DNA from: Nonomuraea coxensis DSM 45129
Lineage (GTDB): Bacteria > Actinomycetota > Actinomycetes > Streptosporangiales > Streptosporangiaceae
Length of the DNA stretch: 64,000 nt
Direction of reading: 5' to 3'
Assembly (NCBI RefSeq): GCF_019397265.1
Contig: NZ_CP068985.1
Span: 3,700,501 to 3,764,500 of the forward strand
Of this stretch, positions 36,710 through 44,013 are shown piece after piece. Below the pieces are notes generated by a model. That model ran no database searches and had not been told where the DNA came from. It saw nothing but the letters and a program-made list of their open reading frames with translations. A program made the position numbers and the translations under genes. Numbering within the stretch: the stretch's first letter is position 1; each line of letters begins with the position of its first letter.

Positions 36710-36789
36710 CCTAATCGGACTGCAATGTGCATGACGGACAAAAAGTCGCACCGTGTCCTAGACGCCCACACTCTTTGACCGCCAGGTCC

Positions 36790-36808
36790 TTCAGGTAGCC
36801 TAACCTAC
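36790..36808. promoter_or_regulatory. Iron-box-like operator (DtxR/IdeR type) upstream of the desaturase gene
   Basis: TTCAGGTAGCCTAACCTAC matches the DtxR/IdeR consensus TTAGGTTAGSCTAACCTAA at 15 of 19 positions, with a perfect TAGCCTAACCTA right side. It ends 29 bp before the desaturase start. Confidence 0.6.
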
Positions 36809-36817
36809 GGTACCGTA
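36806..36817. promoter_or_regulatory. Perfect 12-bp palindrome before the desaturase gene
   Basis: TACGGTACCGTA is a perfect palindrome of the kind bound by TetR-family dimers. It overlaps the right edge of the iron-box-like site. It also lies between outer arms CCTTCAGGT (36788-36796) and ACCTGAAGG (36818-36826), the second of which contains part of the ribosome binding site. Confidence 0.5.
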
Positions 36818-36837
36818 ACCTGAAGGAGAGATCATAT

Positions 36838-37770
36838 ATGGCGATGACTCAGACGGAGCTGCTGCACGAGCTCGAGCCCGTGGTCGCCGGTGAGCTGGAC
36901 CGCCACGAGAAGATGGCCAAGGAGTGGTTCCCGCACGAGTACATCCCGTGGAGCGAAGGCCGCGACTTCGACGGCGTCTACGGGGGCGAGGCGTGGCAGG
37001 AGAGCGACTCCAAGATCCCCGAGGCGGCCCGCGTCTCCCTCATCGTCAACCTCCTGACCGAGGACAACCTGCCCAGCTACCACCACGAGATCGCCACCAC
37101 GTTCGGCCGCGACGGCGCGTGGGGCACCTGGGTGCACCGCTGGACGGCCGAGGAGGACCGGCACGGCACCGCCATCCGCGACTACCTCACCGTGACCCGC
37201 GCGGTCGACCCCGTCGCGCTGGAGCGGGCCCGCATGCACCACATGGAGCAGGGCTTCACCACCGAATACGGCACCATGCTCCAGCAGCTCGCCTACGTCT
37301 CCTTCCAGGAGCTCGCGACCCGCATCGCGCACCGCAACACCGGCAGGGCCTCCGGCGACGAGGGCTGTGAGCGCCTGCTCGCCCGCATCGCCGCCGACGA
37401 GAACCTCCACATGCTCTTCTACCGCAACCTGCTCAAGGCGGCCTTCGAGCTCGACCCGGGCCAGACCATGCGCGCGGTGACCGACGTCGTCACGACGTTC
37501 CAGATGCCCGGCCAGGGCATGGAGGGCTTCACCCGCAAGGCCCTGATCATCGCCAACGAGGGCATCTACGACCTGCGCCTCCACCTCGACGACGTGCTCA
37601 TGCCGGTGCTGCGGCAGTGGGCGGTGTTCGACAAGACCGGGCTCGGCCCCGAGGGCGAGGCGGCCCGCGACGAGCTGGCCGCGTTCCTGACCAGGGCCGA
37701 GGCGACGGCCGCCAGGTTCGTCGAGCGCCGTGAGGAGCGCCGCGCCCGCGCCGCCGCCCGCCTCGGCTGA
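36838..37770 (+). CDS. Acyl-ACP desaturase (soluble diiron, FA_desaturase_2 family)
   Basis: The 310-residue enzyme inserts a double bond into acyl chains carried on ACP, using a diiron centre. Iron-ligand motifs are present: LLTEDNLPSYHHEI, the EExxH in TAEEDRHGTAI, and the second ExxH in ADENLHMLFYRN. It resembles mycobacterial DesA-type proteins. The ATG at 36838 has AAGGAGA 8 nt upstream. The promoter region is dense with symmetrical sites, including an iron-box-like element, which suits an iron enzyme of membrane-lipid synthesis. Confidence 0.93.
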   Translation: MAMTQTELLHELEPVVAGELDRHEKMAKEWFPHEYIPWSEGRDFDGVYGGEAWQESDSKIPEAARVSLIVNLLTEDNLPSYHHEIATTFGRDGAWGTWVHRWTAEEDRHGTAIRDYLTVTRAVDPVALERARMHHMEQGFTTEYGTMLQQLAYVSFQELATRIAHRNTGRASGDEGCERLLARIAADENLHMLFYRNLLKAAFELDPGQTMRAVTDVVTTFQMPGQGMEGFTRKALIIANEGIYDLRLHLDDVLMPVLRQWAVFDKTGLGPEGEAARDELAAFLTRAEATAARFVERREERRARAAARLG

Positions 37771-37867
37771 CGGCCCGGCCGCGGCGGTCCCGAGCCCGGC
37801 CACGGCGGTCCCGGGACGGTCCACCCGTGGTGAGGTGCGTGAACCGGACGTGCCATGATCCTGCGTC

Positions 37868-39847
37868 ATGGACGTCCTGGCCCAGTTGCTCATCGCCCTG
37901 TTCGCGTTACTGACGATCGTCCTGCTCGCCATGGCGGCGCAGCGGCTGCTGGGCGTCAGGTTCGGCACGGTCCGCACGCTGGTGGCCGCGCTGGCCGCGT
38001 TCCTGCTGGCGCAGCCGGTGCTCGGGCCGCTGCTGACGGCGCTGGACATCCCGGCCGACGGGCAGCTGCCGGACGCGGGCGCGCTGGGCGTCCTGCTGCT
38101 CGCCACGATGGCCATGGTGCTCATCCCCATGGTGCTGCTGGTGCTGGCCGAGGCGCTGGTCCCGCCCGGCTCGCTGCCGGGGCCCGTGGAGCTGCTGCGC
38201 TCGCTGCGGGGACGGGTCTCGCGGGCCCGCCGCTACTCGCAGATCACCCGCATCGCGATCAAGCACGGCCTCGGCCCCTACCTGCGCGGCCGGGGCGAGC
38301 GGCTGGAGGACCGCACCGGCAAGGTGCGCCTGGCCAGGTCGCTGCGGGAGGCGCTGGACGAGGGCGGCGTGACGTTCGTCAAGCTCGGCCAGGTGCTGTC
38401 CACGCGGCGTGACCTGCTGCCCGCCGAGTTCGTCGAGGAGCTGGGGCGGCTGCAGGACCAGGTGGTCCCCGCGCCGTGGGCGCAGGTGGAGCCGGTGCTG
38501 GTGGCGGAGCTGGGCGCGCCGGTGGAGGAGGTCTTCGCCGCCTTCGACCGTACGCCGCTGGCCGCCGCCTCGATCGGGCAGGTCCACGCCGCCCGGCTGC
38601 CCGGCGGCGAGGACGTCGTCGTCAAGGTACGCAGGCCCGGCATCGGCGCCGTGGTGGCCCAGGACCTCGACATCGTCAGGAGGCTCGCGGCCACCCTGGA
38701 GTCCCGTACCCGATGGGGGCGGTCGCTGGGGCTGCGCGACCTCGCGGAGGGGTTCGCGGCGGCCATCCGCGAGGAGCTGGACTTCCGCGTGGAGGCCGCG
38801 AACATGGCCGCCGTCAGCGCGCCGCCGCAGCCCGGCGGCGCGGAGGGCGGCCCGCGCGTCCGGTACCCGGCGCCGATGGCCGCGCTCTGCACCGAGCAGG
38901 TGCTGGTCATGCGGCGGCTGTCCGGGCGGCCGGTCACCGAGGCCGCGCCCGAGGACGGCCCGCGCCTGGCCCGCGACCTGCTCGACTGCCTGCTCCGTCA
39001 GATCCTCGTGGACGGGGTCTTCCACGCCGACCCGCACCCTGGCAACCTCATGCTGCTCGACGACGGCGCCCTGGGCCTGCTCGACTTCGGCTCGGTCGGC
39101 CGTCTGGACGCCGCGGTCCGCTCCGCCCTGCAACGCTTCCTGCTCGCCATGGACCGGCAGGACCCGCTCGGCGTCACCGACGCCCTGCTGGAGGTGGTGC
39201 CCCGCCCCGAGGACATCGACGAGGCCGCGCTGGAACGCGCGCTCGGCCAGTTCATGGCCCGCCACCTGGGGCCCGGCATGGACAGCGTCCAGATGTTCAC
39301 CGACCTGTTCAGGATCGTCGCGGCGTACGGGCTGTCGGTGCCGCCGGAGGTGGCGGCCGTCTTCCGGGCGCTGGCCACGCTGGAGGGCACGCTGGTGCGG
39401 CTGTCGCCCGGCTTCGACCTCATCGGCGAGGCCCGCGCGTTCGCCGGCCGCCACATCGCCGAGCGGGCCGAGCCGGCCGCGGTGAGGGAGACGCTCACGC
39501 AGGAGCTGGCCGCGCTGCTGCCGATGCTGCGCCGCCTCCCGCGCCGGGTCGAGCGCATCGCCAGCGCCGCCGAGCACGGCCGGCTGGCGTTCAATGTGCG
39601 GCTGCTGGCTGACGAGCGCGACCGCCGCTACGTGACCGGGCTGCTGCACCAGGTGCTGCTGACGGTGCTCGGCGCCACGGCGGGCGTCATGGGGGTCATG
39701 CTGCTCGGCACCGACGGGGGGCCGCAGATCATCCCGGGGGCGTCGCTGTTCCACCTCATCGGCTACAACCTGCTGATGATCTCGGCGATCCTCACGCTGC
39801 GGGTGCTCGCGCCGATCTTCCGGCGGCATCCGGGAACCGAGGAATAA
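37868..39847 (+). CDS. UbiB/ABC1-family atypical kinase, membrane-bound
   Basis: The 659-residue protein has three N-terminal membrane helices (about 5-100), the ABC1/UbiB kinase core (about 150-480) and two C-terminal helices (about 590-645). Core motifs are KLGQVLSTRRDLLP (KxGQ), AAASIGQVHAARL (Ala-rich loop), VVVKVRRPG (Lys), FHADPHPGNLMLLDDGALGLLDFG. Members act as ATPases in quinone or lipid metabolism. Codon 14 is TTA, rare at this GC. It follows the desaturase gene by 97 bp in the same direction; a functional link is possible but not shown. Confidence 0.92.
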   Translation: MDVLAQLLIALFALLTIVLLAMAAQRLLGVRFGTVRTLVAALAAFLLAQPVLGPLLTALDIPADGQLPDAGALGVLLLATMAMVLIPMVLLVLAEALVPPGSLPGPVELLRSLRGRVSRARRYSQITRIAIKHGLGPYLRGRGERLEDRTGKVRLARSLREALDEGGVTFVKLGQVLSTRRDLLPAEFVEELGRLQDQVVPAPWAQVEPVLVAELGAPVEEVFAAFDRTPLAAASIGQVHAARLPGGEDVVVKVRRPGIGAVVAQDLDIVRRLAATLESRTRWGRSLGLRDLAEGFAAAIREELDFRVEAANMAAVSAPPQPGGAEGGPRVRYPAPMAALCTEQVLVMRRLSGRPVTEAAPEDGPRLARDLLDCLLRQILVDGVFHADPHPGNLMLLDDGALGLLDFGSVGRLDAAVRSALQRFLLAMDRQDPLGVTDALLEVVPRPEDIDEAALERALGQFMARHLGPGMDSVQMFTDLFRIVAAYGLSVPPEVAAVFRALATLEGTLVRLSPGFDLIGEARAFAGRHIAERAEPAAVRETLTQELAALLPMLRRLPRRVERIASAAEHGRLAFNVRLLADERDRRYVTGLLHQVLLTVLGATAGVMGVMLLGTDGGPQIIPGASLFHLIGYNLLMISAILTLRVLAPIFRRHPGTEE

Positions 39848-39965
39848 CTTCCGCACCAGGGGTAGAGCCGGGGCGCGGAAACCACTCTTGACCGGGGCAT
39901 GGTCTTGGACATCCCACGCATCGGGCAGGTTTCCCGGTAACACCGGAACCCCTTGGGAGCAGAGG

Positions 39966-40607
39966 GTGAAAATCATCGGAATCGCCGCCGGCCTGCACAC
40001 CGGATCGTTCGTCAACAGGTTGCTGGGGGCGGCGGGCGGTGAGCTGCCCGAGGGTGTCGACTTCGAGGTGTGGTCCGGGTTGGGGGAGATGCCGCCGTAC
40101 GAGCCGGGGCCGGTGCCCGCACCCGTGCGGGAGCTCACCCGGATGATCCTGGCGGCGGACGCGGTGGTCGTGACGGCGCCCGAGCACAGCCTGCTGCCGG
40201 ACGAGCTGATCGACACCCTCGACTGGCTGTCGGCGCGCGGGGTGCTGGCGGGCAGGCTGGTCGCGGTGATGAGCGCGAGCGCGCGGGCGTGCGGGGCGAT
40301 GTGGGCGCAGGCGGAGCTGTTCAAGAGGCTGCAGAGCGCGGGGGCGGTGGTGACGGGCGCCGAGCTGGTGATCCTGCCCGGCTGCCGGCACTTCGACGAG
40401 GACGGCCGCCTGGCCGACCCCGTTCTGCGCCAGCAGGTACGTGACGTGATCGGTGGTCTGTGCCCGGCCGAGCTGATGGAGCGGTCCCGCCTGAACGAGG
40501 TCATGGAGCCGGCCCTCGACCTGCGCGGTGAGCCCGCCCTCGACCTGCGCGGGGTGGCGCTGGGGGCGCTGGACGCGGAGGCGCGCGAGCCGGTCCTCTC
40601 CCGCTGA
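39966..40607 (+). CDS. NADPH-dependent FMN reductase-like flavoprotein
   Basis: The 213-residue protein has the flavodoxin-like start KIIGIAAGLHTGSFVNRLL and an FMN-loop region (VVTAPEHSLLPDELIDTLDWL), in line with the NADPH-dependent FMN reductase family. The usual GSxR phosphate loop reads GLHTGSF. The GTG at 39966 has GGGAG 6 nt upstream. The C-terminal 40 residues contain a short repeat (EPALDLRG twice) not expected for the family. The substrate (flavin, quinone or azo compound) is not known. Confidence 0.82.
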   Translation: MKIIGIAAGLHTGSFVNRLLGAAGGELPEGVDFEVWSGLGEMPPYEPGPVPAPVRELTRMILAADAVVVTAPEHSLLPDELIDTLDWLSARGVLAGRLVAVMSASARACGAMWAQAELFKRLQSAGAVVTGAELVILPGCRHFDEDGRLADPVLRQQVRDVIGGLCPAELMERSRLNEVMEPALDLRGEPALDLRGVALGALDAEAREPVLSR

Positions 40608-40654
40608 GCCCCGCTCGGCCCCCGGGCTGGATCCCTCTCCCGGTGAGCGCCGGT

Positions 40655-41062
40655 TCAGGGGCTGCGGCGCAGCCGTTTGACGTCGGAGCGCTGCTTCTTG
40701 GCGGCGATGCGCCGCTCGACCGAGCCCCGGCTGGGCTTGGTGGGCCGCCGCCGCTTCGGCGGCGGGGCGATGGCCTCGCGCAGCCGCTGGGCCAGCCGTT
40801 GCGTGGCGGCCTCCCGGTTCCTGAGCTGCGAACGGTACTCGGAGGCGGCGATCGTGACGGTGGCCGACCCCAGCCGGTCGAGCGCCCGCTGCTTGAGCGC
40901 GGGTGGCAGCGCGGTGCTCGCCGCCACGTCGAAGGTCAGCTCCACCCGGCTGTCGGTGGTGTTGACGCCCTGGCCACCCGGCCCCGACGAACGCGAGAAG
41001 CGCCAGACGAGCTCGGCGTCGGGGATGACGACGGCGTCGTTGACGACCAGCGGGCCGGGCAT
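40655..41062 (-). CDS. arfB: Alternative ribosome-rescue factor ArfB (YaeJ-type peptidyl-tRNA hydrolase)
   Basis: The 135-residue protein has the class-I release-factor core: FSRSSGPGGQGVNTTDSRVEL with the catalytic GGQ. A basic C-terminal tail (KRRRPTKPSRGSVERRIAAKKQRSDVKRLRR) enters the mRNA channel of stalled ribosomes. It lacks the codon-recognition domains of RF1/RF2, which defines ArfB. GGAG precedes the ATG. It stands alone on the minus strand. Confidence 0.95.
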   Translation of the reverse strand: MPGPLVVNDAVVIPDAELVWRFSRSSGPGGQGVNTTDSRVELTFDVAASTALPPALKQRALDRLGSATVTIAASEYRSQLRNREAATQRLAQRLREAIAPPPKRRRPTKPSRGSVERRIAAKKQRSDVKRLRRSP

Positions 41063-41211
41063 GAGCGGAACTCCTGTCGGGAGGGGAGCGTACGTCCTTG
41101 AGAACGAGTGTCACCGTATCCGGATGACATATGCGGATCGCAACGGCATTTTCAATCTTCGTCCCCGCTGCGACTATGAAACCAACAGCGCGGAGGAGGG
41201 GCGGTATTTCC

Positions 41212-41985
41212 ATGCAGCCTGTCGCCCAGGCGGGCCTCACGGTGGTGCTGGCCGTCGCGTCCGCCGTCGCGTTCCTGCTGCTGCGGTGCCAGGGCAAGGG
41301 GCGGCCGTTCGGGCCCGCGGGCCGGCGGCTGGCGGTCGCGATCACCCTGCTGACCGGGATGCTGTCGGCGGGGGTGGCGCTGATCGGCGACTTGCTGCTG
41401 GACGACTTCCTGGCCACGGCGCTGGCCGCCGCCGGGCCGAGCGGGCTGTGGCTGAGCCAGATGCGCGGCAAGGACGACGAGCGGCGGTCGCTGGCGCGCG
41501 AGGCGGCGACGTTCTGGCTGGCGTCGCTGCTGGCCAAGCTGGACCAGGCGATGGCCGAGGACCAGTGGAGGTGGTGCGAGCGGCGGGTGGACGACTCCTG
41601 GAACCTCTACGAGCTCAGCCTGGCCGCCCACCGCTACCACGAGCGGATCACGGAACGTCTCACGCCCGAGGAACGCCGCCGCGAACGCGTGCACGCGCGC
41701 CTGGACGCCATCGAGCGGCGGCTGGACGTGGCCGCGCTGATCGAGGACGGGGCGGTGCGCTCGAAGGTGGTCACCGCGCTCAACGGCTCCCGGCACACCC
41801 GGACGGCCCGCTACGAGCGCTATGTCTCCGACCTGCGCAGGCTGCACGGGGTGCTCAAGCACGACGCGGAGAGCGAGCTGCTGCGCCTGCTGGCCGCCGC
41901 CTACCGGGGTGGGTACCGGTCGCTGCCGGTGTTCGCGCCGCCGTCGCGCGTCCGCGGGTCGGAGACGGCCCGGCCGGCGCTGTGA
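41212..41985 (+). CDS. Membrane protein of unknown function with long charged helical domain
   Basis: The 257-residue product has two or three membrane helices in the first 85 residues (LTVVLAVASAVAFLLL, LAVAITLLTGMLSAGVALIG, LLLDDFLATALAAAG). A cytoplasmic, highly charged helical domain follows (RYHERITERLTPEERRRERVHARLDAIERRLDVAAL). The ATG at 41212 has a GGAGGAGGGG stretch about 10 nt upstream. I do not recognise a family. The neighbouring XRE/hydrolase pair might use it as a membrane partner, but the genes are convergent and separated by a hairpin. Confidence 0.7.
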   Translation: MQPVAQAGLTVVLAVASAVAFLLLRCQGKGRPFGPAGRRLAVAITLLTGMLSAGVALIGDLLLDDFLATALAAAGPSGLWLSQMRGKDDERRSLAREAATFWLASLLAKLDQAMAEDQWRWCERRVDDSWNLYELSLAAHRYHERITERLTPEERRRERVHARLDAIERRLDVAALIEDGAVRSKVVTALNGSRHTRTARYERYVSDLRRLHGVLKHDAESELLRLLAAAYRGGYRSLPVFAPPSRVRGSETARPAL

Positions 41986-42000
41986 CCCGGCGCCGAAGGC

Positions 42001-42058
42001 GGCCCGGCGTGCGGTGGTCCGGCGTGCGGTGGTCCGGGGCGGGGTTGTCCGGCGTGCG
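42001..42058. repeat. Short GC-rich tandem repeats
   Basis: A 15-bp unit GGCGTGCGGTGGTCC occurs twice in direct succession (from 42006), followed by degenerate copies. It lies between convergent genes, just before a strong hairpin. Confidence 0.6.
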
Positions 42059-42059
42059 G

Positions 42060-42083
42060 GGTCACCCGGCGTGCCGGGTGACC
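42060..42083. terminator. Bidirectional hairpin between convergent genes
   Basis: GGTCACCCGGC (42060-42070) and GCCGGGTGACC (42073-42083) are perfect reverse complements with a 2-nt centre. It lies between the stop of the membrane protein gene and the stop of the convergent XRE gene, so it can serve both. Confidence 0.6.
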
Positions 42084-42105
42084 CGGGTGGTGTGGTCGGC
42101 TGGTG

Positions 42106-42378
42106 TCACGTGTCGGGGAAGGCGTCGGCCGCGCCCTCGGCGTCGCCCAGCGTGAACTCCAGGCGCGCCCCCAGCGCGTCGGTCACGGCCCCGAGGGTGC
42201 GGAGCGTGAGGTTCTCGTCGCCGGACAGGATCTGGCTCACCCGTCCCGCGGACACGCCCATCGCCGCCGCGAGGTCCGCTCGGGAGATCTTGTGCTCGCG
42301 CATGTACCACGTGATCTCGTCGACGACCTGCTGGGCGAAGGCGCCCACCTCGTCGCGGCTGCTGTGGCGTGGGGCCAT
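42106..42378 (-). CDS. XRE-family (Cro/C1-type) transcriptional regulator
   Basis: The 90-residue protein is one helix-turn-helix domain: ISRADLAAAMGVSAGRVSQILSGDENLTLRTLGAVTDALG (about 31-70), with a short acidic tail ending DAFPDT. Size and sequence resemble small autoregulators and HigA-like antitoxins. It is divergent from the hydrolase gene at 42536. The 157-bp region between them holds two tandem 16-bp palindromes, which are its likely operators. No classical toxin gene adjoins it. Confidence 0.9.
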   Translation of the reverse strand: MAPRHSSRDEVGAFAQQVVDEITWYMREHKISRADLAAAMGVSAGRVSQILSGDENLTLRTLGAVTDALGARLEFTLGDAEGAADAFPDT

Positions 42379-42422
42379 GCCGGCCTCGCTCTCGGGACAC
42401 CTATGTCGTCAGATGCCTCCAC

Positions 42423-42456
42423 TTTAGCTCTACCTAAACCTTTAGGCAAGGCTAAA
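42423..42456. promoter_or_regulatory. Two tandem palindromic operators TTTAG-N6-CTAAA
   Basis: TTTAGCTCTACCTAAA (42423-42438) and TTTAGGCAAGGCTAAA (42441-42456) share the same 5-bp inverted arms and 6-bp centre. They repeat with an 18-bp period in an otherwise GC-rich region. They lie between the divergent XRE and hydrolase genes. Confidence 0.65.
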
Positions 42457-42535
42457 CCCGCACGCCGCTTGACGGCGGCCCGCAAGGGGCGTAAGCCAGC
42501 ATCTCGCGAGGAACGCGGGCAAGAGGGAGGCAAGG

Positions 42536-43348
42536 GTGGCGGTCATCGTCGGCGTGCACGGCATCGGCAAGTACGACTACTTCCAGGAGGCGGGCTCGGC
42601 CGCCGGAGCGGCGGAGGCCATGCGGCTCAAATGGAACCGCTACCTGCACGCGGCCCTCGGCGGCAAGGGGGCGGGACACTACTTCAGCGAGATCGCGTAC
42701 TTCTCCCACCTGCTCCACGACGGCGGGGCGCGAGCGCGCTCCCTGTCCGCCATGGACGCCTCCGCCCAGCAGGTCCTGGTGGAATGGGCGCGCAACCGAG
42801 GGCTGGGCGAGCAGCTCACGGGCGCGCTCAAGTCGTTCACCGGATGGCTGCTCACCAGGCTCGACACCCGGTCGGCCGCGTTCGCCGAGCTCTTCGCGCC
42901 CGAGGTGGCGGCCTACCTCACCGACGCGGCCAAGCGCGAGCGGTGCCGCCTGGCCGTGGCCGAGGCGGTCCGCCGCAACCGTCCCAAAGTGGTCATCGCG
43001 CACTCGCTCGGGAGCGTCGTCGCGTACGAGGCCCTCTGGGCCGACCCCGGCCTGCGGATCGAGCTGCTGATCACCCTCGGCAGCCCGCTCGGCATGCGCA
43101 ACGTCGTCTTCGAACGCCTGCTGCCCGCCCCCATCAACGGCCGCGGCGAGCGGCCGCCCGGCGTCGCCCGCTGGGTGAACATCGCCGACAAGGACGACAT
43201 CGCCGCCATCCCGCCCGGCCTGGGCGGCTGCTTCACCGGCGTGGACGTCGAGGAACTGGTCAACCTCGACTGGATCGACTTCCACACGGCCGAGAAATAC
43301 CTGGGCTGCCCCGCGCTCGACCCGCATCTGCGACCATTCCTCGCATGA
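42536..43348 (+). CDS. Alpha/beta hydrolase (serine esterase/peptidase-like) under XRE control
   Basis: The 270-residue protein starts AVIVGVHGIGKYDYF and has the nucleophile elbow VIAHSLGSVVAYEAL (Ser157 in GxSxG-like HSLGS), a likely Asp in NIADKDDIAAI (about 218-221) and the catalytic His250 in DFHTAEKYL. The triad order is that of alpha/beta hydrolases of the lipase/PGAP1-like type. There is no signal peptide, so the target is intracellular. GGGAGG lies 5 nt before the GTG. It overlaps the HAD gene by ATGA. Tandem operators upstream suggest tight repression by the XRE protein. Substrate unknown. Confidence 0.82.
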   Translation: MAVIVGVHGIGKYDYFQEAGSAAGAAEAMRLKWNRYLHAALGGKGAGHYFSEIAYFSHLLHDGGARARSLSAMDASAQQVLVEWARNRGLGEQLTGALKSFTGWLLTRLDTRSAAFAELFAPEVAAYLTDAAKRERCRLAVAEAVRRNRPKVVIAHSLGSVVAYEALWADPGLRIELLITLGSPLGMRNVVFERLLPAPINGRGERPPGVARWVNIADKDDIAAIPPGLGGCFTGVDVEELVNLDWIDFHTAEKYLGCPALDPHLRPFLA

Positions 43349-43938
43349 CCTGGATCGTGTTCGACTACGGCGGCGTGCTGTCGCTGCCCCAGCCCGAGTC
43401 CGACGCGCTGGAGATGGCCCGCGCGATGGGCGCCGAGCCCGAGGCGTTCCTGACCGGCTACTGGCGGCACCGGCTGGACTTCGACCGGGCCGGCCTGACC
43501 CCGCACGCCTACTGGGCGGCCGTGCTCGGCCGGTCCGTCACCCACAGTGAGGTCGCCCGCCTGGTCGCCATGGACCTCGCCGGCTGGGCCCACCCCGACG
43601 AGGGCACCGTCGCGCTGCTCGGCGAGCTGCTGGCCGACGGCCGCGACGTGGCGCTGCTGTCCAACGCGCCCGTCTGCCTCAGCGACGGCCTGGACGAGCT
43701 GCCGTGGATCGCCGCCATCGGACGCCGGTTCTACAGCGGCAGGATGGGCCTGGTGAAACCGGACAGGAAGATCTACGACGAGGTGGCCCGCGAGCTCGAC
43801 GCCGACCCGGCGGACGTCGTCTTCATCGACGACCGCCCCGAGAACGTCGAGGGCGCCGAACGCGCGGGCATGACCGGCCTGCTCTTCACCGGCTCCGCCG
43901 ATCTCCGCGCCGGCCTGCGGGGCGTCCTGGCCGCCTGA
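43345..43938 (+). CDS. HAD-superfamily hydrolase (subfamily IA, variant 3)
   Basis: The 197-residue protein has motif I VFDYGGVLSLP (Asp with the Gly variant common in this group), motif II VALLSNAP, Lys in GLVKPDRKIYD and motif III/IV VFIDDRPENVEGAE. The small helical cap (about 15-80) fits the epoxide-hydrolase-N-like group. It begins inside the stop codon of the hydrolase gene (ATGA), so the two are translationally coupled. The substrate is unknown; a shared pathway with the hydrolase is likely from coupling alone. Confidence 0.92.
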   Translation: MTWIVFDYGGVLSLPQPESDALEMARAMGAEPEAFLTGYWRHRLDFDRAGLTPHAYWAAVLGRSVTHSEVARLVAMDLAGWAHPDEGTVALLGELLADGRDVALLSNAPVCLSDGLDELPWIAAIGRRFYSGRMGLVKPDRKIYDEVARELDADPADVVFIDDRPENVEGAERAGMTGLLFTGSADLRAGLRGVLAA

Positions 43939-44013
43939 GGACGACCGTTGCTGTTCACCGGGCCTTGACTCCCCGGCCATGGGCGAGTCAGAACGGCGGG
44001 ACATACCTGGTAC

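Noticed and set aside
41100..41160. A Zur-type box before the membrane protein gene (TTGAAAATG half-site)
   Set aside because: Only one half-site is present and the second half does not match.
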